From NCBI GenBank assembly GCA_037176845.1, contig JAYKXP010000020.1, positions 310,001 to 374,000 of the forward strand: a DNA stretch of 64,000 nucleotides, read 5' to 3'. Positions within the stretch are counted from its first letter, which is position 1; the number at the start of each line of letters is the position of its first letter. Positions 45,554-55,089 of this stretch are shown here, in pieces. This stretch comes from Paramarasmius palmivorus. Taxonomy: Eukaryota > Basidiomycota > Agaricomycetes > Agaricales > Marasmiaceae. Both the position numbers and the translations under genes were made by a program. The notes under the pieces are model-generated. The model had not been told where the DNA came from and made no database searches. It saw only the letters and a program-made list of their open reading frames with translations.

Positions 45554-47632
45554 ATGCAGGCCTCTAATGCAGACATGGACATGCAGAGGCTCTACGACAT
45601 TGCATGGATTCAAAAAGACAGAGCTAAACTATACACCCCTATTCCAAACACCCAACAAGAGGCTCTCAAGTGCGCGTTCAGCTTCACCCCCGGCCAACCA
45701 AAGGAGGTTGTCATACGACGGGAGTATCATCCGGCACTTCAAGATGCGATATCCTTCTTCCATGGTGTAATACGATTCAACACTACGTATACGGATGAGG
45801 ACAAGGAGTGGGGGATGCTGACTGACAGCAATGCGGCAGCAGCAACTCACGAAGAGAAAACGGACGATGAGTCAAAGATGGTTGTGGATAGTGACAAGGC
45901 CGAAGAAGACAAGCTGCTCCAGATTGATTGGCAAACCGAAAAGACAATTCACCTGGCCAAACAAGTATTCATCGTTACAGGATCGCCCGGCATCGGTGAG
46001 TGTTTTTGTCACAAGGCTTACAACCTACTGACTCAGGAGTTCAACGTTCATGCCTCAGGCAAGACGCTTTGGCTGTACTTTGTACTCGTCGAACGCTTGC
46101 TTCGAAACCTGCCCACCTACTTTCAAACCGAACCCGATGTCGTTTCTTTTTGGTCTGAAAACGGTGTATCACAACTTGCTACCGCTTCCCTTTCTTCAAA
46201 AATGTCTTCCAATATCTGGTACTTGGTTGATTCCAACCCTAAAGTTATCGATCCGCCTTGGGACGTCCAGCTTTCCGAATCTCGAATCGTCGTGGCTGCC
46301 TCTCGCCGAAAATTTCGATTCAAGTGGTTAGAAAAACTTGGCATGTCGTATTACAAATGGATCATGAAACCCACCTCTCTACCAGAGCTCGTTATCATGT
46401 ATGTCATTCTCCTCGCCAACCCGGAAATATTTCTTGACATAATTCACTAGGAACCCATATCAAAAGGTGCAGATTACCATGGAACAACTCTATGCGTTCG
46501 CTGAACTGTTTGGGACTTGCGCACGTCAAGTATACCAACATGCCGCGGACCTAGAAACGTATCGAGAGGAGCTTGCAGGCAACCTAAAGGATATGACTTT
46601 TGACGATCTCGGTACCCTGGTCGAAGGTTCCAGACAGGAGCAGTCCGATAAGGAATCGATATCTCATTGGATAGTTGGTGTCTATCCCGGACCCACTCGT
46701 AAAGAACCCTATGTTGCCATTTACACCTCCGAAATCCTCGAATTGGTACAGCATCGGTTTGCCTCCGAGTGGGACCAGCGTGTTTGGGAATTATTCGACG
46801 CACTCCGCCAGGAGCCTTACACTCGCGCACCAGCAGGCCGAATACTCGAGAATAGACTTCATGAAACATTGGCAGGAGGCGGGACGTGGGAGGGAACAGA
46901 GATGACCGCTAGACCTGGGGGTCGGAAGAACACATACTTCACTGACAATGTTTTGGGTCGGCGTCGCGTATGGTTGTCCCTTGGTCCTGGTGCAAAGATC
47001 AGCACCTCAGAACCACCCAAGGTTGGACGAACAGTCCTCCCCGTTTATCGCTTCCGATCTGGCGAGCTCAAAGGCAAACTTCCCACAGGATACTACCGTC
47101 CTTTCTCACAAACCCATCCGACATTTGACTCGTTTGTTCTCGATGTCGAACAACAAACCGTGGTAGTCATCCAGTCTGCTATGTCGATGGAACATGACGT
47201 CAAGCCAAAGGGACTGCAAATCCTGGAAGAGAAATGGCAGAAATCTGGCTATCGCATTTGCTTTGTCATCATCACTGACAACCGTGACGAGACCAAGACC
47301 GTTGATATACCGATCTTGAAAACCTATGAACATGTTGTTAAGGAAAAGGTTCATATTTGCATGTCGAAAAAGGATCTGTTCCCGGTGAGTTCAATCTTTC
47401 CCATTTCCCCATGTCTCGACTGACTTGACATACAGAACGCACCAGCAGACGGTTCTTCTAGCCTGCGTGTGTGGGGTTATACGCCGAGTAAATAATGTTT
47501 GGAGTGATCATTAGCTTTCAATGTAACAAATGTGAGTGAATATCAACCTGGCTATCCCGGCTTTACTTACACAAAAGATGGTCGTCCTGTAGTACTAGTG
47601 AAAATACAATCCCAACCAATAATTATGCGTAA
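45467..47632 (+). repeat. segmental duplication, left copy
   Basis: Aligns by eye with 60887-63060 from the sequence before the start codon through the 3' flank, with high identity; it contains the intact P-loop gene. Confidence 0.8.
45554..47495 (+). CDS. P-loop NTPase-like protein (RHS/Crinkler-type architecture)
   Basis: Exons 45554-45995, 46059-46398, 46451-47384 and 47436-47495 give 591 residues. Seen: an N-terminal segment with a Glu/Asp-rich linker, then a Walker A loop GSPGIGKT (143-150) whose Gly148 codon is split by the first intron, followed by WLYFVLVERLLRNLPTYFQT and FWSENGVSQLA. The second half has KWIMKPTSLPELVIM and EQLYAFAELFGTCARQVYQH. Further on come APAGRILENRLHE and a C-terminal domain ending KVHICMSKKDLFPNAPADGS. 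Amplified families with GIGKT and YFVLxERLL are known in basidiomycetes and resemble RHS/Crinkler NTPases; the function here is unknown. The paralogue at 61.0 kb is decayed. Confidence 0.75.
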
Positions 47633-47697
47633 GAGATACTGGATGTGAGTTGCTATCCATGTTCTGCTTACAGGTTTCTGATTCAAAGTGGCAGTTG

Positions 47698-48603
47698 ATG
47701 CCTAGGTTGGAGAGAATGGAAGCAGCAGTGGGATTGCAGAATGCCACAATCCAGTCTCAGAGCAGCAATATACAGGCTCAGAACAACAGGTTACAAGCTC
47801 TGAGCGATAACACGCAGGCTCAAAACGACAGATTACAAACTCTGAGCAATAAGATACAGGCCCAGAACGACCGGTTACAAGCTCTGAGCAACAGCGGACA
47901 GGCTCAGAACGACAAACTCAACCTCGTAGAGCAGAGTTTTAGGAAAATGGACTTACAGACCTCGGAGATCTATACTCTCCTCATAGGGAAACAAGTGGCT
48001 GAGGATCTGATAGAACGCGGGTGCTTTACCGCCTCATTTGAAATCTTACTCTAATCAACTTTGGCAGAGTGCTACCATTACCTCCGATGCGAATACCCCA
48101 GGATAGACATTCTCTGCAAATTATTCAAGAAGACGTTCCCGACAAGCAAACGTCTTCATGATATCAGCTCCCTCGTTCTCAATGTGCTGGTCTGCAACCT
48201 TTATCGGTCGTCCGGATGCCCTCTCATTCCTTCGGCAAGTCTACCTGAAGTCGCTAACAACGACCACAAAGAAAGACTGAAGCGGTGTATCAAGAAAGGG
48301 TCAATCAATATGCGTCGTTTGGAAAGCTGCGACCACGAGATACTGAACCAGTTGAATCAAACCCTGCGTCAACACGATCCAAACGATCATGTCCTCAAGA
48401 CGGCCGTAGCTCTTTGGATCATCAATATCAATGCAGGCCAGAAGCAAAACCGAACGGTGTATCAAGAACACGTCGTGAGCTTCTTGACCTACCATCGGTC
48501 AAAAGGGAACCTAACGCTGGAGGCGGGGCGAGAGGCCGCCAGGATGGCACTAGAAAGATGGCCAGAGTTTGATCGTGAAGTCTTTGCTTCGTTTTTGGAA
48601 TGA
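47698..48603 (+). CDS. coiled-coil protein with 14-residue tandem repeats; possible in-frame stop
   Basis: The ATG at 47698 begins MPRLERMEAAVGLQ. The first part has four 14-residue units of the form IQAQNDRLQTLSNK, which should form a coiled coil. Two frames in the same phase are divided by one TAA at 48052-48054; the downstream part reads CYHYLRCEYPRIDILCKLFK and ends FDREVFASFLE. An intron 47992-48068 with donor GTGGCT and acceptor GCAGAG would remove the stop and keep the frame, but the donor is weak, so the gene may be a pseudogene. No family is recognised. It lies 200 bp after the P-loop gene on the same strand. Confidence 0.5.
47773..47925 (+). repeat. 42-bp coding minisatellite
   Basis: Unit starts at 47773, 47815, 47857 and 47899, each beginning CAGGC(T/C)CA(G/A)AAC, with a 42-bp period that keeps the reading frame. 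Confidence 0.85.
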
Positions 48604-48816
48604 TGGTCAGGGCTAGTGTTCATGTTTTGGGTTTGGCTTTGTATTCGTTGATTACGCTTTGTGAATCATGTTGGATATATTACCTTTGTCCAGTATAGCG
48701 ATGAGACATGTCAAGCTCACCTTCGCTAAGAACATGGGATCAGCGTCGAGGGACCAAGAGGAAAACATATGCATGCGATTGCGAGTTATGTATATGGAAC
48801 TTTCACTACTCCAGCA

Positions 48817-50258
48817 CTACAAAGACTCGATATCTGGAATAGGTCCAACTGGGATAACCTTAATCTTGTTCGGATTAATCTGCTCCCATAATCAACGCTG
48901 AGCTCTACCATCGAAACTCAAACTCGAGACTCACCGCTGCAATAGAGTAATACCCTCCTTTGATACGAGCAAAGTTGGTAGAGGACTTGAACGCATCTCG
49001 GTTCCAGTACAGGCTCTTCATCCACCTACATGACACGCCCAGTCTTCAGATGAAACGCAAAAACGAAGAGCATCACGTACTGGTTGATAGCAGGATACCC
49101 ATGTCGGATATCTTTGAGGTTACACTTGAAGGCACCTGTATCCACGTTTGACTTGAATTCTAGGATGGATGAAACGGGACACTCACCGTGATACGCTGGA
49201 TCAAAGCGAACCTGGGCGATTATATTACATATTATACGTCTGTTCGCTAGCAGTGAGCAGCACTTACCACAGTAACCCACAACCTCACATCCGCCTCCGT
49301 GAGCCTATCCCCTACAAGATACTCCTTCCCTTTCAACCTCTTCTCTACTCTATCAAGCGCAGCAAACAACGTTTTCACAGCCGTCTCATAAGCTTCCTGA
49401 GTAGTCGCAAACCCAGACCGATACACGCCATCTACGCCCAACTTGTTAGCCTCCAACTGAAAATCCGGATCTGAGCTGCAGGGACGTACTGTTGATATCC
49501 GTGTACACCCACTCATTGATCTCGTCAATCTCTTTCCTCAATTCCTGGGGGTATAAATCCACCTTGGCATACTTCGGTGTAAGGAACTCGTTGAAAGCGG
49601 TATTGAAGATACGAATTATCTCGGAAGATTCGTTATTAACGATCGTTTGGTGTTTCTTATCCCATAGGACGGGGACCGTGAACCTGCCAAACCGACCTTA
49701 AGAGGCTTGTCCGAGTAGACTAATAAAGTGGCACTGACCTCCCAGAATAATTCGGCTCGGCTCTGCGATACAAATCCGATACGGTCTCAGAGTTGTATAA
49801 CGGGTCGACTTCGACGTCGGCGAAGTTGTCGAGGTTTGCAAACGGCCATCCGGATGGTGTCATTCGAGATGACGCGACTGTTACGGCTGTACAGTATGGG
49901 CGGAGTTAGTGTCTTCATGTGGAGAGGAAGAAGAGAGCCACATACGAATGATCTCTTCCAGCCCTTTCAATTTCCGTGTGATGAGTGTACGCGCAGCCCA
50001 AGCTGACCCCCGTCATCAGCATCAGCCTTCAGAAGAAGGAAGAAGGCACATACGACATATAAGCGCGACATATAGATGATATCGATCTACCATAGTCTAT
50101 TAGCACCCCATGAACGGAGACAGGAACTACGACGCACCTCTCTCCGGCTCGAACCTTCCTCCTCTCTCAATCGTATCACGAAACGTGGACGCGGGGCGTT
50201 GGTAAGAACCATCTTTGGCGATGGGGAGTTTGCGTACGTCGGCGGTGGGTGTTGACAT
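48817..50258 (-). CDS. Xi-class glutathione transferase (glutathionyl-hydroquinone reductase), copy 3
   Basis: Exons 50258-50138, 50086-50054, 50002-49946, 49886-49739, 49683-49490, 49431-49268, 49211-49187, 49135-49081, 49025-48935 and 48879-48817 give 316 residues, an intact frame. Seen: SYQRPASTFRDTIERGGRFE, RYHLYVALICPWAARTLITR with catalytic Cys51, PSGWPFANLDNF, FTVPVLWDKKHQTIVNNESS, RLTEADVRLWVTV, and KDIRHGYPAIN followed by WMKSLYWNRDAFKSSTNF. Two introns split the region that is one exon in copy 2. It is the closest relative of copy 4, with exon sizes nearly identical. Predicted cytosolic detoxification enzyme. Confidence 0.9.
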
Positions 50259-50993
50259 TGTGTTCTTGTACTGAAAATGACATTCCTTCCCGCTATATAA
50301 CCACTTTCAACGGGTTCCTTGAGTGGATAGATTCAAAGTTGTGACATTCAATGTTTTGATTTGATCCCGTCGGCCGTTTGATGCGTTGTTGTTGGCTCTG
50401 AATGGGGAACCTTGACAGCGCCACGACTAAGCGTGCTGTGGATCGTCTTGTCTACGAGCAGGTTTCTTTCTTGAATTTCTGAAGTTGAATCATGCTGCAT
50501 AGAGTATCCAGGGATGTCACTCACCAAGTCGAAACCGGTTTCTCTTACGCATCATGTAGACCTCCTTCTCCTTTTCCTCCAAGTCTGGCTTTCTTTGAGC
50601 AGGAGGACGTAAGATGTGGACAGCATTTTGGTGAAAATAAGTGGTCGCGGTAGCAACTCGGAAAGTCGCGCCTGCCAGTGCCAGTGTACATGCAGAAACA
50701 AAAATTCCCAGGCTGATTTGCTGCTTCGTACAGCGTGTCTGCTCGTCGATTCAGGCGCGTTCCCGAGTTCGCGAGTCTCAAGTTTCTAGTGAGGTATGTA
50801 CTATGCATTCGAGTAGGTACAATCCTTTCTGCGGCGACTCTGCACCTAGGCCAACCCATCTATTACGGCGGGCGTAACTATGGTCGCAACTTGTAACGCT
50901 TAAAGGCTCTCACTAGATCTCACTGCTCGTGCTATTTCCATACTGAATTTGGGCACAGGTATAGTAGAAGATGTATATGAATTGCCATGCAGG
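50259..50993. other. gap between GST copies 3 and 4 holding a dispersed repeat
   Basis: About 730 bp: promoter of copy 3 (TATATA near 50275 on the minus strand), a degenerate repeat at about 50489-50740, and the 3' flank of copy 4. Confidence 0.5.
50489..50740 (-). repeat. degenerate dispersed repeat, copy 1
   Basis: Shares a CACTCACCA-GTCGAAA block, a C/T-rich stretch and AAATTCCCAGGC with 56856-57050, and the GCTGCATAGAGTAT and GTCGCGGTAGC blocks with 52739-52990. Confidence 0.5.
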
Positions 50994-52426
50994 TTACAAA
51001 GGCTCGATATCCGGAATAGGCCCAACAGGGACAATCTTATTCGGATTGACCTACGCCAGCCCTCGCAATCAGCGCCGAGCTCGAGACTCCAAATTCTAAC
51101 GAGGTACGCACCGCTGCAATAGAGTAGTACCCTCCTTTGATATGAGCAAAGTTGGTAGAAGACTTGAACGCGTCTCGGTTCCAGTATAGATTCTTCATCC
51201 ACCTGCACGACAATGAGACAGGCATTCGGGAAGCTTGAAGGACACCACGTACTTATTAATGGCAGGATACCCATGCCGAATATCCTTGAGATTACACTTG
51301 AAGGCGCCTACGTCAATGTTCAGCAAAGTTCAACAATTTCATGAAGACCGGAAACTCACCATGATAGGCTGGATCAAAGCGAACCTTCAGAATGCTCATC
51401 AGTCGGGTGTATGCTCGCACTTTCAGAGCCACCAATACTCACAGCGGTAACCCACAACCTGACATCTGCCTCCGTAAGCCTATCCCCTACCAGATACTCC
51501 TTCCCTTTAACCTCTCCTCTACTCTATCAAGCGCAGCGAACAACGTTTTCACAGCCGTCTCGTAAGCTTCCTGAGTAGTCGCAAATCCAGACCGGTACAC
51601 GCCATCTACACCCAACTTGTTAGCCTCCTACTGAACATCCGAAACCAAGGCACGAAGACGTACTGTTGATATCCGTGTACACCCACTCGTTAATCTCATC
51701 AATTTCCTTCCTTAACTCTTGGGGGTACAAATCCACCTTGGCATACTCTGGTGAAAGCAGCTCGTTGAAAGAGGTATTAAAGATACGAATTATCTCGGAA
51801 GATTCGTTGTTAACAATCGTTTGGTGTTTCTTGTCCCATAGGACAGGTACCGTGAACCTGTCGATTTCCAAATTAACGTTAAATAGACTGTCCGAATAAT
51901 GGAGCGATACTGACCTCCCAGAATAGTTCGGCTCAGCTCTGCGATACAAATCTGATACAGTCTCAGAGTTGTATAACGGATCGACTTCAACGCCGGGGAA
52001 GTTGTCGAGGTTTGCAAATGGCCATCCGGATGGCGTCATTCGAGGTGATGCGATTGTCACGGCTTCCATGAAAATCAGCACCTGCTGAGAGGAAGAGGAG
52101 TGCCAACCACGTACGAATGATGTCCTCCAGACCTTTCAATTTCCGTGTGATTAATGTACGTGTAGCCCAAGCTGTTTTCCCAACGTTAGGGCATACAAAT
52201 TAAAAGACAGAAACAGCACATACGACATGTGAGCGCGACATATAGATGGTATCGATCTGCCATAGTCCATTAGCAACTCATAAACAAAAAAAATCGCATC
52301 CAACACACCTCTCTCTGGCTCAAACCTTCCTCCTTTCTCGATCGTATCACGAAACGTTGACGCCGGGCGTTGGAAGGATCCGTCTTTGGCGATGGGGAGC
52401 TTTAGTACGTCGGTTGAGGTCGACAT
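50994..52426 (-). pseudogene. Xi-class glutathione transferase, copy 4, with a 1-bp frameshift
   Basis: Exons 52426-52309, 52256-52224, 52171-52115, 52062-51915, 51857-51664, 51605-51443, 51384-51360, 51307-51253, 51202-51112 and 51050-50994. Everything matches copy 3 except exon 6, which is 163 nt instead of 164. Near 51510, TTGAAAGGG of copy 3 is TTAAAGGG here, so the frame shifts after RVEERLKG and meets TAG a few codons later. The catalytic site (LTCPWATRT, Cys50) and VPVLWDKKHQTIVNNESS are present, but the C-terminal third is lost. No other damage was seen, so inactivation is recent, or this is a sequencing error. Confidence 0.8.
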
Positions 52427-53333
52427 GGTTCTGGAGTGAAGTCCTCAGGCGGTAGATGACGCTTTCCCTTCTGCTCCCGCTATATAGCCACTTCAAGTTG
52501 GACCTTGGTCAGCTGCTTAGTGAGAACGAGGGTGTATGAGTAATCCTCTTCCGGATGTTGCGCCATCTGGGCAGTGGGTTTCTTGGGAGGGTATATCCGC
52601 AGTTGCGACGTCTAAGGATGTAATCAAGATTTTGGTTTGGTCCTGCCAGAACGCGATAGAAGACCTCGGTCATGAGAACGTTTCAGCGCCATGACTGGGG
52701 TTTTTCGCCTTGTCTACGGGTAGGCTTTTTTTCTTGAATGGTGCTGCATAGAGTATGTCACTCACCAGCTCGAAAATGATTTCTCTCTTCAACGTCTTCG
52801 ACCCGAGTTGTTATGTGAAACAGTGTGAAACCCTCTTCTCATCATCCTCTGGCTATCTTTGACACTGAACATTAGTAGGAGAATGGTAAGATGTAGAATG
52901 CTGCTATAGTCGCGGTAGCGAGTTGGTGAATCGGATGTGAATTAAATGACTACCCACTGAAAAACAAGACCTATAGCTGGATTACCCTGGGTATAATAGA
53001 CGCCGAAATTTTTTCTTCTGTCCTTTACTATGTCGACACGATGTATCCTCGATCGGAATCAGCAAGTCCAGATCTAGGACAAGGTTACACCTAGACACTT
53101 GGTAGGGTATAGTGCTGTTCGAGTGACATATCACTGATTCATCACCGCTGTACAGGTTCAATGCAACGGCCGTGGCGCTCAATGACCTCGACACTTCTCC
53201 GGACACCCTGACAACCACCGTTCCTTCGAGGGCAACGACAAGCTACGAGTGATAGAGGTCTCAAATATTCTGTGAGTACCACAACCCCTTCTTCTGGCTT
53301 GGTAGCTCATCGCTTTGCTAGGCTTTCGCTGCC
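52427..53333. other. gap with repeat copy 2 and a possible relic exon
   Basis: About 900 bp. The repeat lies at about 52739-52990. At 53156-53252 a plus-strand frame after a TACAG acceptor reads AVALNDLDTSPDTLTT and stops; it resembles the last exon of the membrane-protein gene that follows (AVSLRDVEVTVRRTGT). Confidence 0.4.
52739..52990 (-). repeat. degenerate dispersed repeat, copy 2
   Basis: Shares GCTGCATAGAGTAT, the CACTCACCA block and GTCGCGGTAGC with 50489-50740. Confidence 0.45.
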
Positions 53334-54653
53334 ATGGACGCCTGTAAAATTCCTTCCAATTCAGACATTGCAGGTCTTGGAATACGAGCAGCGACATACA
53401 TGCAAGCTTGTACCACCTTTATAGTTGCCCTGCTCGTAATGACCTACCGTTTCATGGAAGTATTCTCCAGGCCGACTACCGAAGACCCGGATGAACAAGC
53501 CCACGTATTACTATTATTTGCACCAAGTCTTCCACGAATCGACATACTATCCCTTGTCTCCGAATTCAAATCTACACTCGTCGGGCTCCGTAACGGGCTG
53601 TTCGTGGCATCCATTTCCGTCTTAATATCCGCTCTCGTGCTGGCGTTCAGCAAAGAGGGCTTGACGGTTTATCATGGTTTAGTAACGCTGAACCTTGCCC
53701 AGCTGAACAGCCTCAGCTCCTTGATGATATGGGTCGTCATCTCCTACACACACCAACCCCCGGACACTGAACTTCTTCACCACGATGATCAATATATCCA
53801 ATACAGCTGATTCCGAGTCGGTGGCCGATACGGTTTCTACAGCGAGTGCAACGAGACGTATCGCTGCTCTCAAGCTGTCATTCGAGATGTATTCAAACCG
53901 TTGTTCAGAGAAGCCGGTCATTTTGTCGTTCACGCAAGCTTGGCTGGAGGCTTCGGACTATGGTTCTGGTCGGACCAGAGTCGGTTTGAGCGCTATGCTG
54001 GAGAATCAGAGTGCGTCGTCCAGACAATGTACTGGTTCTTCATACCTCTACATAGTCATAACAAGCACATCCGCCGGTTTTTCCTTGCGTATAACTCTCT
54101 ACTCGTATTCCCTCTCACCGCACCTATTGCACCCACACTATTGGGCCTTCTTGCCACGATGGCACCTGTTATTCTACTCATTCTCCTGCGTATTTGGATC
54201 GCATTAGCACCTTTGCCCTCGCCTACTATCGTTGCCCGATTCATCATCGTTGTCGTTGCATCCACCATTGGAGTATATGTACTTCCCATGGTGTTTTACA
54301 TCTATTCCACCGAGCAGATTATTCGGTTAAACGTACTGGAAGATGAAGACGAAGGAAACTGGAGTTATGGGCAGACGCTAGCTTTGATCACTGCGTTGAT
54401 GTCGGTAGTGATGTTGGGATCGGACATTGTGAAGTTAGCACGGATTTTGCGTAATCGTCCAGATAATGTTGAAAGTGCGGAGACGAGGGCCGAGAGTGGT
54501 GTTTTGGGCAAGTGAGTCTTCTCAATTCTCCTTGCTGAGAGATGCTGAAACTATGACAGACCCCAAGGAATTGGGCCTAGTTCCTCTGCTGTCTCACTAC
54601 GTGATGTAGAAGTCACTGTCCGACGGACTGGTACCAATGCAACCTCGTTATAG
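53334..54653 (+). CDS. multi-pass membrane protein of an agaricomycete family, splice unresolved
   Basis: ATG at 53334 (MDACKIPSNSDIAGLGIRAA). Seen: hydrophobic segments ACTTFIVALLVMTYRF, GLFVASISVLISALVLAF and LSSLMIWVVIS in the first part, then HFVVHASLAGGFGLWFWSDQ, APTLLGLLATMAPVILLILL and ARFIIVVVASTIGVYVLPMV, a GQTLALITALMSVVMLGSDI helix, and a last exon 54560-54653 after a good 54512-54559 intron. The two large blocks share one frame, but a TGA at 53808-53810 lies between them. No phase-consistent GT-AG intron that keeps the LMIWVVIS helix was found, so a nonsense mutation or non-standard intron is possible. Function unknown. Confidence 0.55.
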
Positions 54654-54656
54654 GAC

Positions 54657-55089
54657 ACTGCTTTCGACAAGCGGTGCTTCGAGAGGGCTTTGCGTGCTTC
54701 TTCCGCCTATCAACTCAATACAACGACGAGCTTTTGAGTACCAGACACTACATCACTCGGGATAGGCATTGTTATTTGAAGTATGCATTCCCCTTTCTCT
54801 CTGCAGTAGATACATCCTGACACGACACCAGCGCAGAAGACTACTGGCCTCCTGAAGAACAGCCATTGGTAGGTAGAAGGTCGTAGCATCGTAAACGGTC
54901 AACATATTCCTGTGTATTTCTTAGGCTGGAAGCTATCAGACCAAGGGCTTCTCGAATTACGAGTTACGAGCAACATACAGCGTTGATATCACAGAAGATG
55001 ATGTAGCCCAAATCCAACAACTGCCCGCTACAAATCTTCATGGCGATGGTCTCGTGAAGGAGGATTTGGACCACCTATGGCCAGTGTAA
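54657..55089 (+). CDS. possible small gene or 3' exons of unknown origin
   Basis: Three frame-compatible pieces (to 54780, 54832-54868, 54925-55089) with good GTATGC and GTAGGT donors read CFRQAVLREGFACFF, STRHYITRDRHCYLNAEDYW and AGSYQTKGFSNYELRATYSV, ending DLDHLWPV. No start codon is evident, because the frame begins at the end of the upstream gene. It overlaps the 3' end of the HET gene on the other strand by 62 bp. It could be the remains of a longer gene. Confidence 0.3.

Noticed and set aside
45629..45850. Minus-strand frame repeated at 61052-61282
   Set aside because: It recurs only because the underlying segment is duplicated; it is antisense to the P-loop gene.
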